Source of the DNA: an uncultured Clostridia bacterium
GTDB taxonomy: Bacteria; Bacillota; Clostridia; Christensenellales; UBA1242
DNA length: 34,994 bases
NCBI GenBank assembly: GCA_946484195.1
Contig: CAMLSW010000009.1
Coordinates: 1-34,994 of the forward strand
Direction of reading: 5' to 3'
Shown: positions 9,365-17,593 of the stretch, piece after piece
How the letters are laid out: every line of letters begins with the position of its first letter
How positions within the stretch are numbered: position 1 is the first letter of the stretch
Program-made: the position numbers and the translations under genes
The notes under the pieces: model-generated
Databases searched by the model: none
What the model was told of the DNA's origin: nothing
What the model saw: only the letters and a program-made list of their open reading frames with translations

Positions 9365-10162
9365 ATGAAAACTTTATCTATAATATTTCAAGTGCTTTTA
9401 AAGAGCTCTATCATATTTTTAATATTTTATATTTGGCTAAAATATATATTTCAGTCGACTTGGCTTGCGCTTGTTGTATCGTTTGTTATCACCCTTTTAC
9501 TAGAATTAATTTCAACATATGTTAAACGTAAAAAGGGCATTAAATCTAATTTAAAAGTTAAAGAAAAAGAGGATGCCGAGAATATGTTTTTCACCCTCTC
9601 GCGCGATGAAAATAGAGTGGATTTTTTCTTTAAACTGGCAAAGACGAGGCATAATAATGTAAACAAATTTAAGCGCTATATAATAGTTCATCACGAGGGC
9701 GGACAAGATGTTGTACTTTATCCTTTTATAAAATATCAAAACCTAAAATTAGACGATGTCATAGATGTATTGAATAGTTTTAAAAAGCCTATAAATAAGC
9801 TTGTCATATTATGCAACGACTATGATAAAGATTTGCCTGGTTTTGTTAAAAATTTTAATCAAGAAATAATCATTCTTAACAAATATCAAACCTATTTATC
9901 GCTATATAAAGAATACGACTATTACCCTGCTATTATAGAAAGGCAAAAAACAAAAAATAGCTATAAACAATATTTGGCGGTGGCATTTAATAGGTCGAAA
10001 ACAAAAGGATATTTGTTTGCTGCCGTCATTTTAGTGTTGTCAAGTTTTTTTGTGAAATTTAATATCTATTACTATATTATTTCAAGTTTGCTTTTAATAT
10101 TTGCACTCATTTCTTTTATAAATCCAATTTATAATAAAAAGATTATAAAGGAATTGTTGTAA
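9365..10162 (+). CDS. Four-helix membrane protein with central soluble domain, unknown
   Basis: I do not recognise this 265-residue protein. Helix pairs lie at both ends (about 5-25 and 32-52; 214-232 and 235-253), with a soluble domain between them (55-210). The soluble part has alternating strands and helices (for example KRYIIVHHEGGQDVVLYPF, 103-121, and KLVILCND, 145-152), and could be an alpha/beta fold such as a restriction-endonuclease-like domain, but no catalytic motif is certain. By the positive-inside rule the basic stretch after helix 2 (54-67) places the domain in the cytosol. The gene is alone on the plus strand and ends at a terminator. Confidence 0.7.
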   Translation: MKTLSIIFQVLLKSSIIFLIFYIWLKYIFQSTWLALVVSFVITLLLELISTYVKRKKGIKSNLKVKEKEDAENMFFTLSRDENRVDFFFKLAKTRHNNVNKFKRYIIVHHEGGQDVVLYPFIKYQNLKLDDVIDVLNSFKKPINKLVILCNDYDKDLPGFVKNFNQEIIILNKYQTYLSLYKEYDYYPAIIERQKTKNSYKQYLAVAFNRSKTKGYLFAAVILVLSSFFVKFNIYYYIISSLLLIFALISFINPIYNKKIIKELL

Positions 10163-10196
10163 TGCCTTTTTTATGTTTTATACAACAAAATAAAAT

Positions 10197-10233
10197 CTAT
10201 TATGTTATGAAATTATAACTGTAATAGTTTTTT
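10197..10233 (+). terminator. CTATTATG-family palindrome acting as terminator
   Basis: CTATTA-T-GTTAT pairs with ATAAC-TG-TAATAG, a stem of 11 bp with a small internal loop, followed by six T residues. Its reverse complement aligns with the palindromes at 1976-2013 and 17527-17566, so it is a third copy of that repeat, used here to end the membrane-protein gene. Confidence 0.6.
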
Positions 10234-10334
10234 CTATTATAAAACATTATTATAAAAGTTTGTAAGCAAAGTAAGCATATTTAGGCTGTTTACTTTTTGA
10301 TTGGAATTAATAGAAAAATACATTTTAAAATATC

Positions 10335-10505
10335 GTGTATATCAAACGTGAAAACAATTTAACATACAGCGAAATTGTTAGAAAATATCAAAGACAAGAG
10401 AATATTTTAAAAGTCAAATTTGACTTACCGCCTAACGAAATAGTTTTACACCCTATTCAAAATAAAATATATATAAAAAGAGTAGGTTGCCCTGCTCTTT
10501 TATAA
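10335..10505 (+). pseudogene. LysM-like domain fragment or tiny gene
   Basis: The reading frame, open from 10329 to the TAA at 10503-10505, encodes about 56 residues from a GTG at 10335. The start of the product (VYIKRENNLTYSEIVRKY) resembles the first half of a LysM peptidoglycan-binding domain, and the later NEIVLHPIQNKIYIKR resembles its last strand. There is no ATG, no ribosome-binding site, and the frame is closed by a stop at 10326. It may be the remnant of a longer gene or a small gene with a poor start. The last codons overlap a terminator. Confidence 0.45.
10476..10501. terminator. Bidirectional terminator between convergent frames
   Basis: AAAAGAGTAGG (10476-10486) pairs with CCTGCTCTTTT (10491-10501), 11 bp with one G-T pair and loop TTGC. 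T tracts lie on both strands. It would end the two-repeat gene on the minus strand and the LysM-like frame on the plus strand. Confidence 0.75.
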
Positions 10506-10519
10506 CTAGAATAATTAAT

Positions 10520-10909
10520 TTAATATTTATTATGATGATATTTATGATAAAAATCTAGTTTTTCCGCTTCAGTCATCGCGGTATCATACTTTGTTTTTTC
10601 TAAAAATTCTTCTTCACTCATAGTATTTGCCATAAGTTTATATCGCCACTCATTGGTTTCTCTTGTATACTCGGGGTTACAGTTTTTATAATAAAACTGT
10701 AACTTTTCTTCTATTGTCCAAGAACTATCAAACTCTACTAACAACATAAATTGTCTCTCAGACATTTGTTTACACGACTCTTCTAAAGACGCTTTTTTCT
10801 TAAGCGTTATCATTTTTTGTACAAACCGTTCTATTTCTTCTTGAGAACCATAATCTTTAAAAGTTTTTGTCAAGTTATCTCTCGTTTCTTTTATCTCTCT
10901 TTCATCCAT
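10520..10909 (-). CDS. Small charged protein with an internal duplication, unknown
   Basis: This 129-residue soluble protein has no recognised family. Two 27-residue segments, 49-75 and 97-123, share the pattern M-S-E-x2-F-x6-D-x3-T-x2-E-K-L-x-F-Y-x-K, with twelve identical positions at a spacing of exactly 48 residues. Both are predicted helical and rich in Glu, Lys and aromatic residues; the N-terminal 45 residues are a charged, probably coiled helix. The ribosome-binding site is weak (GGATGG, 12 bases upstream). It stands alone between terminators, with no partner gene. Confidence 0.65.
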   Translation of the reverse strand: MDEREIKETRDNLTKTFKDYGSQEEIERFVQKMITLKKKASLEESCKQMSERQFMLLVEFDSSWTIEEKLQFYYKNCNPEYTRETNEWRYKLMANTMSEEEFLEKTKYDTAMTEAEKLDFYHKYHHNKY

Positions 10910-11137
10910 ATTAATGCTCTACCATCCTTATTCTCTTTTGTCAAAATTATAAAAGTCTTATTAATGGAGTACAACGCCTCGGCTTCTTGGTATTAACTTT
11001 AGTTAATCAGTCGCTTTATTTTTTTATTATCAATTGCAATTAAATGATGTTATAAGTACTCAGCTCAGCTAACAATAGCATCTATCTTGTTTATAGTGAT
11101 ATAAAAAGATTTAATGCTTATTAGCATTAATGACAAA
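10910..11137. other. Intergenic region upstream of the two-repeat gene
   Basis: The region is AT-rich and contains only the yhbY terminator at its right end. I see no further gene. Confidence 0.4.
11103..11130 (-). terminator. Terminator of yhbY
   Basis: TTAATGC/GCATTAA (11111-11117 and 11124-11130) has a six-base loop and is followed on the minus strand by a CTTTTTAT tract. It begins eight bases past the yhbY stop. Confidence 0.75.
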
Positions 11138-11434
11138 TTATATAAGCTCTATGTGTTTAAAGTCTTTTTTAGACGACTTTCTGTAGATTATTATCATACT
11201 ACCTATTACTTGGACTGGTTCTGCATTAAGTTTTTCGCAGATTATTGCCATAATTTCTTTGGCTTTAAGCTCGCAAGTCTTTAAAACTTTGATTTTTATA
11301 AGCTCTCTAGCTTCGAGCAGTGCATCAATTGCCTCAAAAGAGTTTTCGCTAAGTCCGTCCTTACCTATTTGCATAACACTCTCAAGTGCGTTTCCTAGTC
11401 CTCTTAGATAAGCCCTCTGTTTTGTTGTAATCAT
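11138..11434 (-). CDS. yhbY: YhbY, CRM-domain ribosome-associated RNA-binding protein
   Basis: The 98-residue protein is a single CRM domain, which binds pre-50S ribosomal particles and helps large-subunit assembly. The family features are the N-terminal [20 protein letters not shown] region, the loop IGKDGLSEN (23-31) that corresponds to the RNA-binding GxxG motif, and a C-terminal [10 protein letters not shown] strand. A strong AAAGGAG site precedes the ATG. In many Firmicutes yhbY is found next to obgE, rsfS and nadD; here obgE is 230 bp upstream and rsfS is close, so the classical cluster is loosely kept. Confidence 0.93.
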   Translation of the reverse strand: MITTKQRAYLRGLGNALESVMQIGKDGLSENSFEAIDALLEARELIKIKVLKTCELKAKEIMAIICEKLNAEPVQVIGSMIIIYRKSSKKDFKHIELI

Positions 11435-11665
11435 AATATCTCCTTTTATAGATTATAAAATTTAATTATACAAATAAATTATACAAAAGAATTAATTAAA
11501 AATATAAGTCGTTAGTTTACCGAAAGAAATTTTAATCTTAATACAAAAATAATATTCGCGCTATTTTTAATTTTGCTTAGTTTGCAAGCAGTTTTAGAGC
11601 AGTAGAATTTGATAATAACTGATAGCGCAAACAAATTTTCAGTCCTATAAGTCAATTCACCATTT

Positions 11666-12934
11666 TTACTCGCTATATTCAAATGTAATATCCTTTATTT
11701 TTACAATGCCACCATTTTTGAGCCCTTTTTCTTTAAGCATATCAATAATACCCATTTCTTGCAAGCGTTTTTGAAAGTAAGCAAAAGAGCGAGTATCTGA
11801 AAGCACAACCCCTCTAATGAAGTTGTCTATTTTCCCACCGCTTACAACAAAAGCGCCTTCATCGTCTCTTGTAATCTCAATGGACTCATAGTCTCTTTTA
11901 TCAAAATTATTTTCTTCAACTTCAAGTGGTGGTTTCTTTGGCAACTTTGAAAGTAGTTCTATAGTTTTTAATTTCAATTCTTCAATGCCACTATAAGTAG
12001 CGCCAGATATACATAGATATTCACCGCCAATCTCTTTTTTAAACCTGCCTAATCTTTGATTTAATGTATCTTCAGAAATCAAATCAATTTTTGTAAACAC
12101 AATAATCTGTGGCGTCTTAGATAACTCTTCGCTATATTTTTTTAGTTCTTTATTTATAACTATATAGTCATCAATAAAATCTCTTCCGTCACTTTGAGAG
12201 ATGTCTACAAGATGAAGTATTAGTCTAACCCTTTCCACGTGCTTTAAAAAATAATGCCCAAGCCCTTGCCCTTCGCTTGCGCCTTCAATTAGCCCAGGAA
12301 TATCCGCAACAACAAATGTTTGTCCTTTAACCTGACATACGCCAAGATTAGGATATAGTGTCGTAAATGGATAGTTAGCTATTTTTGGATTGGCATTAGA
12401 AATGCACGAAAGTAAGGTTGATTTACCGGCATTTGGAAAACCTACAAGACCGACATCGGCAATTGTTTTGAGCTCAAGTATTACTTCGCGCTGAGCCGTT
12501 ATCTCACCTGTTTGAGAATAATGTGGCGACTGCTTAACTGACGACTTGTAATAGGCGTTTCCGTGCCCGCCTTTTCCACCTTTTAACGCGATAAACTCCA
12601 TATTATCTTCATAAAGGTCAGCTATTACCTTTTCAGACTCGGCATCTAATATAACTGTTCCGCAAGGCACTTTTATTATCAAGTCTTTACCATTTGCTCC
12701 TGCTTGCAATTTCTTTGCGCCATCTCCGCCGTTTTCTGCAAAAAACTTCTTGTGAAATCTAAAATCATATAGAGTATTTAACGATTGAGTCGCCTTAAAT
12801 ACTATATTTCCGCCTTTTCCGCCTTCTCCGCCGTCTGGACCACCCTTAGCAGTCATTTTATTTCTCAAAAAAGAGGTAGAACCATTTCCACCATTGCCAG
12901 CTTTTATAATAATCTTAACTCTATCTAAAAACAT
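11666..12934 (-). CDS. obgE: Obg GTPase, ribosome assembly and stress
   Basis: Obg is an essential GTPase in 50S ribosome maturation that also binds ppGpp. The 422-residue protein has the glycine-rich Obg fold (1-158), the GTPase domain with P-loop GFPNAGKST (165-173), switch motif DIPG (211-214), G4 TKID (281-284, in place of the usual NKxD) and G5 near SGATYSG (310-316), and the C-terminal OCT domain (about 348-421) found in Gram-positive Obg. AAAGGAGG precedes the ATG. The gene follows nth across a 63-bp gap filled by a short repeat. The window also encodes a RelA-type ppGpp synthetase. Confidence 0.97.
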   Translation of the reverse strand: MFLDRVKIIIKAGNGGNGSTSFLRNKMTAKGGPDGGEGGKGGNIVFKATQSLNTLYDFRFHKKFFAENGGDGAKKLQAGANGKDLIIKVPCGTVILDAESEKVIADLYEDNMEFIALKGGKGGHGNAYYKSSVKQSPHYSQTGEITAQREVILELKTIADVGLVGFPNAGKSTLLSCISNANPKIANYPFTTLYPNLGVCQVKGQTFVVADIPGLIEGASEGQGLGHYFLKHVERVRLILHLVDISQSDGRDFIDDYIVINKELKKYSEELSKTPQIIVFTKIDLISEDTLNQRLGRFKKEIGGEYLCISGATYSGIEELKLKTIELLSKLPKKPPLEVEENNFDKRDYESIEITRDDEGAFVVSGGKIDNFIRGVVLSDTRSFAYFQKRLQEMGIIDMLKEKGLKNGGIVKIKDITFEYSE

Positions 12935-12963
12935 TTCTACCTCCTTTTAAAATTGGATTACAC

Positions 12964-13025
12964 TATATATAGTATTATGTCTTGCATAAATCCTACATTA
13001 TATGCTATTATGCGTTGCATAATAG
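12964..13025. repeat. CTATTATG-family repeat overlapping the nth 3' end
   Basis: Two tandem half-units, ATATAGTATTATGTCTTGCA and ATATGCTATTATGCGTTGCA, lie about 31 bp apart. The second forms a perfect 9-bp hairpin CTATTATGC-GTT-GCATAATAG at 13005-13025. That hairpin encodes the last residues of nth, so the repeat supplies the end of the gene. A near copy lies at 31099-31136. Confidence 0.65.
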
Positions 13026-13633
13026 GTACATTGAGATGTAAACGGACAGTTTGCACATTCGGGTTTTATCGCTTTACAGATATAACGCCCAAAATGGACA
13101 AGTTGAAGATGAAGTTTCCCCCACTTATCTTCGTTAAATAGTTTCATTAGTGCAAGTTCACACTTAAGCGGGCTATCTGTTTTAACAAAGCCAAGCCTAT
13201 TCGATACTCTTAAAACGTGTGTATCAACTGCAATAGCATTTCCTTTAAATGCTTCTGAGTACACAACATTAGCGGTTTTCCGCCCTACACCAGCAAGCGT
13301 TTGCATTTTTTCTATATCGTTTGGAACTTCACCGTTAAATTTTTCTAGCAAGTCTTTCGACATTGAAAGTATGTTTTTTGCTTTATTATGATAAAATCCA
13401 CAGGAATGTATTTTGCTTTCAAGCTCCTCTTGTGATAACGTCAGCATTTTTTCTGGAGTATCATAATCTTTAAATAATTCCTTAGTTACGATATTAACTC
13501 TTTTATCTGTGCATTGAGCAGACAATATTACCGCAACTAGCAATTCGTAAACCGATTTATACTCAAGTTCACATTTTGGTTGTGGAAATAATGTGTCCAG
13601 TTTTTCATAAAATTCTTTTATATTTTTTTTCAT
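12998..13633 (-). CDS. nth: Endonuclease III, base-excision DNA glycosylase
   Basis: Nth removes oxidised pyrimidines and cuts the abasic site. The 211-residue protein has the helix-hairpin-helix LAGVGRKTANVV (113-124) with catalytic Lys119, the catalytic Asp137 in AVDTHV, and the C-terminal iron-sulfur cluster Cys186-x6-Cys193-x2-Cys196-x5-Cys202. The last ten residues come from a short repeat that overlaps the 3' end, so the tail differs from relatives. The ribosome-binding site is weak (AAAGG, 15 bases upstream). It lies between lysS and obgE on the same strand and is probably co-transcribed with lysS. Confidence 0.96.
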   Translation of the reverse strand: MKKNIKEFYEKLDTLFPQPKCELEYKSVYELLVAVILSAQCTDKRVNIVTKELFKDYDTPEKMLTLSQEELESKIHSCGFYHNKAKNILSMSKDLLEKFNGEVPNDIEKMQTLAGVGRKTANVVYSEAFKGNAIAVDTHVLRVSNRLGFVKTDSPLKCELALMKLFNEDKWGKLHLQLVHFGRYICKAIKPECANCPFTSQCTYYATHNSI

Positions 13634-13682
13634 TTTGTGTAAAAATAACCTTTAACTCCATTTATTTCAAATGGCTTATTTT

Positions 13683-15152
13683 TTAATTTAACTTTTTCAT
13701 TAATGGGAATAAAACTGTATCTCTAATATTTGGCAGGTCAAATATAAATTGTATAAATCTATCAATACCAAAACCTAAACCTGAAATTGGTGGCATACCG
13801 TGCTCCATTGAAAGCAAGAAATCTTCGTCAACATCCATTGTTTCATCATCGCCTAAAGCCTTTTCTTCCAGCTGTTTTTCAAGAAGTTTTCTTTGTGTGA
13901 TTGGGTCTACAAGCTCTGAATAAGCCTTTACAAGCTCTGCTCCACCTGCTACAACTTGGAACATATCTACAATCCTTGGGTCAGCATCGTTACGTCTTGC
14001 AAGTGGCACTAGAACTGCAGGATAATTATAAATAATTGTTGGGTTAACTATGTCCGCTCTTATTTTTCTCTTGTAAATATAGTCAATTAACGTTCTAATA
14101 GTTTTACATTCTTCAAGGTCATTATAAGTAAACAGTCCCTTCTCTACAACCTTTTTCTTAAATGCGTCGACGTCCTCTTCGTCAAGAAAATCAAATCCAA
14201 GTATCTCTCTCATTCTTTCAACATAATTTACTCTTGGCCAAACACTGTTAAACTCAATTTCCTGACCTTGATATACTGTTTTAGTTGTGCCAATAATTTC
14301 AACAAGCAGTTTATTTACCATCTCATAGAAGAATTTGATATTGTCCTCAAAATTCCAATATGATGCGTACCATTCAACTTGAGTGAATTCTTGTAGATGT
14401 GATGGGTCCATTCCTTCATTTCTAAAGTCTTTTCCCATTTCAAAAACTCTATCAAACCCAGCGCATATACATTGCTTAAGCCAAGTTTCTGTTGCAATTC
14501 TCAAGTTACACTCCATATCAAGTGCATTATGGTGAGTAAAAAATGGTTTAGCGCTAGCGCCAGATACATTTGTTTGAAGAACTGGTGTTTCAACCTCTAA
14601 AAATCCATTATCTTCAAGATATCTACGTATAAATGACTCAGCCTTGCTTCGAGCAATAAAAACCTGCCTTGATTTTTCGTTGGATATAAGGTCTAGATAT
14701 CTTTGTCTGTAAATAGTTTCCGAGTCTGTTAGTCCGTGAAATTTCTCTGGAAGTGGACGAAGAGTCTTTGAAAGCAAGGTTACTTTTTCAGCTCTCACTG
14801 TTATCTCTCCCGTTTGAGTTTGGTATACTTCGCCTTCAACGCCTACAAAGTCGGCAATATCTATCATCTTTTTATAAAAATCATAAGCCTGCTCGTCAAG
14901 TTCGTTTCTTCCTACAGATACCTGAATTTTTGCATTAATATCTCTTATTTGAATAAAGCCAAACTTACCCATCACACGTTTAAAGATTATTCGGCCGGCA
15001 ATTTTTACTCTTTCACCAAGTTTCTCACGAGCCTCTGCTATTGTACAAGTGCGCTCAAATTTATCTTTATATGGAATCTCTCCTGCAGAGATTAAATCTT
15101 CTATTTTCTTTCTTCTAATATCAACTTCATTTGATAACATTTGTTCTTGCAT
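13683..15152 (-). CDS. lysS: Lysyl-tRNA synthetase, class II, atypical catalytic domain
   Basis: The 489-residue enzyme charges tRNA(Lys). The N-terminal OB-fold anticodon domain (about 49-135) is followed by the class II core: motif 2 FRNEGMDPSHLQEFTQVEWY (243-262) and motif 3 GLGFGIDRF (458-466). AGGAGG precedes the ATG. Compared with common bacterial LysRS, the core is unusual: SHLQEFTQVEWY replaces the usual RHNPEFTxxELY, and the region ARRNDADPRIVDMFQV (385-400) to DEDFLLSMEHGMPP (442-455) resembles the variant I associate with candidate-phyla and some archaeal-like enzymes. The anticodon domain looks ordinary. Function is not in doubt; ancestry may be mixed. Confidence 0.95.
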   Translation of the reverse strand: MQEQMLSNEVDIRRKKIEDLISAGEIPYKDKFERTCTIAEAREKLGERVKIAGRIIFKRVMGKFGFIQIRDINAKIQVSVGRNELDEQAYDFYKKMIDIADFVGVEGEVYQTQTGEITVRAEKVTLLSKTLRPLPEKFHGLTDSETIYRQRYLDLISNEKSRQVFIARSKAESFIRRYLEDNGFLEVETPVLQTNVSGASAKPFFTHHNALDMECNLRIATETWLKQCICAGFDRVFEMGKDFRNEGMDPSHLQEFTQVEWYASYWNFEDNIKFFYEMVNKLLVEIIGTTKTVYQGQEIEFNSVWPRVNYVERMREILGFDFLDEEDVDAFKKKVVEKGLFTYNDLEECKTIRTLIDYIYKRKIRADIVNPTIIYNYPAVLVPLARRNDADPRIVDMFQVVAGGAELVKAYSELVDPITQRKLLEKQLEEKALGDDETMDVDEDFLLSMEHGMPPISGLGFGIDRFIQFIFDLPNIRDTVLFPLMKKLN

Positions 15153-15207
15153 AAATTCCTCCTAGATTAAACAATGTAAATTCTTTATAATAAAGTACCA
15201 TAAAAAT

Positions 15208-15238
15208 AAAAATAAGTCAATTATTTATACTTATTTTT
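15208..15238 (-). terminator. A/T-rich terminator overlapping the transglycosylase stop
   Basis: AAAAATAAGT (15208-15217) pairs with ACTTATTTTT (15229-15238); on the minus strand the second arm runs into ATTTTTA. The stop codon (15221-15223) lies in the loop. The stem is nearly all A-T, so strength is uncertain. This is the same layout as at 1382-1413 and 8908-8940. Confidence 0.5.
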
Positions 15239-15760
15239 ATAATAATGATAATTCTTATAAACTTTATTTACATAATTTTTAGTCTCGTTAAAAGGTATTT
15301 TTTCAAGGGTCTTACCATCCTGAGAATATTCCTTGTTTGCAAGCCAATTTTTAACATTGCTTGGCCCTGCATTGTATGCGCATAGCGCCACCTCTTCGTT
15401 ACCAAACATATCGATTAAGTAACCTATATAATAAGTTCCAATTTCAAGGTTGTACTCTGGTTTTGATAGGAGCTCGTCGCTGTATTCAACTCCAATTTTC
15501 TTAGCTATCCATTGTGCTGTCGATGGCATTAGTTGCATTAAACCAACCGCCCCTTTACTTGATTTTGCGTTCTCGTTAAAGTTACTTTCACTGTTAACAA
15601 TTGAGGCAACAAGCGCACTATTTACATCATACTTTTTGGATATACTTGTTATTTCCTGTGAATATGCCATTGGATAAAAATAAGCATAAAAACAGCCTAT
15701 AGAATACGTTAACAAAACTGCAAGAATAGCTAAAATTAAAATAGAAAATGACGTTCTCAT
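15221..15760 (-). CDS. Membrane-anchored lytic transglycosylase (SLT domain)
   Basis: The 179-residue protein starts with one transmembrane anchor (5-27) and carries an SLT-type lysozyme-like domain (about 34-170). Catalytic Glu58 lies in VNSESNF, followed by GAVGLMQLMPSTAQW (70-84) and AYNAGP (128-133), the classical family-1 motifs. It cleaves peptidoglycan between MurNAc and GlcNAc, forming 1,6-anhydro ends, on the outer face of the membrane. The length and anchor match the small SLT proteins of Firmicutes, some of which act in sporulation or wall turnover; the exact role here is open. Confidence 0.93.
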   Translation of the reverse strand: MRTSFSILILAILAVLLTYSIGCFYAYFYPMAYSQEITSISKKYDVNSALVASIVNSESNFNENAKSSKGAVGLMQLMPSTAQWIAKKIGVEYSDELLSKPEYNLEIGTYYIGYLIDMFGNEEVALCAYNAGPSNVKNWLANKEYSQDGKTLEKIPFNETKNYVNKVYKNYHYYKNKYK

Positions 15761-16054
15761 ATAGTTATTTTATTTAATATTTAAATATTAATACATTTAG
15801 GCTATATTATTAAACAAATTTATTTATTATTATTTATCATAGCTTTTGCAGATTTGCTTGTCTTTTCGGCGTGATTTTACGCTATTGTCAGACTTGACAT
15901 CAACGCAATGCTAACGAAAATATTTATAATTCTTTATGCTTTTAGCTACATTTGAAAAATTGTTTTAAAAGTGTATCACTTTATAAAATTTTGATTGATT
16001 AATATTTATATTTTGCCTCAACTTCAATGTTTGGCACCTTCAAATTGCATATTG
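15761..16054. other. Intergenic region, no gene seen
   Basis: This 294-bp AT-rich stretch separates the transglycosylase from the DUF3343 gene. A short palindrome, AAAGTG-TAT-CACTTT, around 15970-15985 may end the DUF3343 transcript. I see nothing else. Confidence 0.4.
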
Positions 16055-16312
16055 TTAAATAGCCTCGACAGTTCTACGCATCCCGTTAATCTGCACCATA
16101 AAAAATCCATAAAAGGAGCGGAAAGGTTTAATATTTAAAAAGTTTTTTGCAACTGGCAACAGCCTCTCTTCAAATCTTACAGATATACCGCAGGCTTGCC
16201 CTGCTTCTTTTGGAGTATTGATGATGTCGGCATAAAGTCCATTAGATTTGAACATATTTGCAAAATATAACGTTTCATTTCTCGAAGAAAAAACGGCAAT
16301 AACAAACTTCAT
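16055..16312 (-). CDS. DUF3343 protein, putative Se/S carrier
   Basis: The 85-residue protein matches the DUF3343 family (also named Se/S-carrier protein-like), with the conserved CG motif in AGQACGISVRFEERLLP (38-54, Cys41). Such proteins occur beside a cysteine desulfurase in sulfur or selenium trafficking gene sets, and this one lies back-to-back with a desulfurase, 70 bp apart. A clear GGAGG site precedes the ATG. A carrier role, receiving persulfide sulfur on the Cys, is inferred from context; no selenophosphate synthase or molybdenum hydroxylase gene is present nearby. Confidence 0.75.
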   Translation of the reverse strand: MKFVIAVFSSRNETLYFANMFKSNGLYADIINTPKEAGQACGISVRFEERLLPVAKNFLNIKPFRSFYGFFMVQINGMRRTVEAI

Positions 16313-16382
16313 AGAGCCTCCTTAACATTCACACAATCCCTTCTAAAACACTATATTGTAAATATAAAGGAATGTTTACAAA

Positions 16383-17516
16383 ATGATATATTTAGACAAT
16401 AGCGCAACAACATTTATCAAGCCTAAAGAAGTTATTAAAGCTGTATCTGACAGTCTCATTCATTATAGCGCAAACCCTGGCAGAAGCGGCCATAAGGCAA
16501 GCATAAGATGCGCTTTAAAAATTGAAGAAGTACGTGAAAAGTTAGCTTCACATTACAACGCATCAAGCAGTCAGAACGTGATATTTACTTTGAACTGTAC
16601 GCAAGCTTTAAATCTTGCAATATTAGGCTCTGCAAAAGATGGTGGCAATGTAATATGCACAGAAAACGAGCATAATTCGGTGCTAAGACCACTTGAGCAT
16701 TTAAAACAGATAGGAAAAATTGATTATTCAATTGCCTATCAATCAAATCCTATCGGGATAACTTTAAATGATATTTTGCCACTTGTTAAAAACAACACCT
16801 ATATGATTGTATGTAACCATATATCAAATGTAAATGGCAGTAAGACTGATATAAAGGAGATTGGAAGATTTTGCAGAGAAAAAGGTATCATATTTGTTGT
16901 AGATGGAGCGCAAAGTTGTGGGCACGAAAGAATTGACATAAAAGAGTTTGGTATTGATTATCTTGCCATAGCAGGACACAAAGGTTTTTACGCACCACAG
17001 AGCATTGGCGCGCTTATAATGAATGACAAGTTTATACCTGAGCCAATAACCTTTGGTGGCACAGGCACGAACTCTTTAGAGCTATTTCAGCCTGATGTAT
17101 TTCCTGAAAGATTGGAGAGCGGCACATTATCCACCCCTTTAATAATCGGACTTGGCGCTGGAGTCGAGTTTGTTGAAAATAATTTTGATAATATAAAGGC
17201 AAAGCTTGACGATTTGACCACCTACCTCAATTACGAACTAAATAAGATGGGAATAAAATCTTATACGCAGCCAGAAAATGCCAATGGCGTTGTAGCTTTC
17301 AATATAAAAGATGTGCACTCAAGCGTTATAGCAGATATTTTAAATGAAAAATATGATATTTGTGTTAGGAGCGGTTATCATTGTGCTCCTCTAAAGCATA
17401 AAGCACTAGGAACATTAGAACAAGGCGCTGTGCGAGTGTCAATATCATATTTTAATACATTTAGCGAAATACAAAGATTTTTGCACTATATAAAACAAAT
17501 TTATAAAAATAGTTAA
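16383..17516 (+). CDS. Cysteine desulfurase, class V aminotransferase (NifS/SufS-like)
   Basis: The 377-residue PLP enzyme takes sulfur from cysteine, giving alanine and an enzyme persulfide. Lys200 in AIAGHKGFY binds PLP, His97 in NEHNSV and Asp174 in VDGAQ contact the cofactor, and Cys334 in RSGYHCAPL is the sulfur-carrying residue. The RxGxHCA context is that of the SufS/CsdA group. It resembles the family paired with DUF3343, which lies divergently upstream. AAAGGA lies about 11 bases before the ATG, a long spacing. No iron-sulfur scaffold gene is nearby, so a specialised sulfur donor role is likely. Confidence 0.92.
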   Translation: MIYLDNSATTFIKPKEVIKAVSDSLIHYSANPGRSGHKASIRCALKIEEVREKLASHYNASSSQNVIFTLNCTQALNLAILGSAKDGGNVICTENEHNSVLRPLEHLKQIGKIDYSIAYQSNPIGITLNDILPLVKNNTYMIVCNHISNVNGSKTDIKEIGRFCREKGIIFVVDGAQSCGHERIDIKEFGIDYLAIAGHKGFYAPQSIGALIMNDKFIPEPITFGGTGTNSLELFQPDVFPERLESGTLSTPLIIGLGAGVEFVENNFDNIKAKLDDLTTYLNYELNKMGIKSYTQPENANGVVAFNIKDVHSSVIADILNEKYDICVRSGYHCAPLKHKALGTLEQGAVRVSISYFNTFSEIQRFLHYIKQIYKNS

Positions 17517-17520
17517 GAAT

Positions 17521-17573
17521 AAAAAAGACTATTATGTTTTAGTTATAAAATCATTACATAATAGTCCTTTTTT
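17521..17573. terminator. Bidirectional terminator, CTATTATG-family repeat
   Basis: GACTATTATGT (17527-17537) pairs perfectly with ACATAATAGTC (17556-17566), with A6 before and CT6 after. It lies between the convergent desulfurase and pnp genes and can end both. Its sequence, including AGTTATAAA in the loop, matches the palindrome at 1976-2013. Confidence 0.85.
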
Positions 17574-17593
17574 ATTATTGAATAAGCTAAAAT

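Noticed and set aside
13640-13690. Terminator between lysS and nth
   Set aside because: A small hairpin (CCATTT/AAATGG) is present but has no T tract; lysS and nth are more likely co-transcribed.
16372-16386. A four-codon frame (MFTK) overlapping the desulfurase start as ATGA
   Set aside because: Its start is only one or two bases from AAAGG, too close for a ribosome; it is probably chance.
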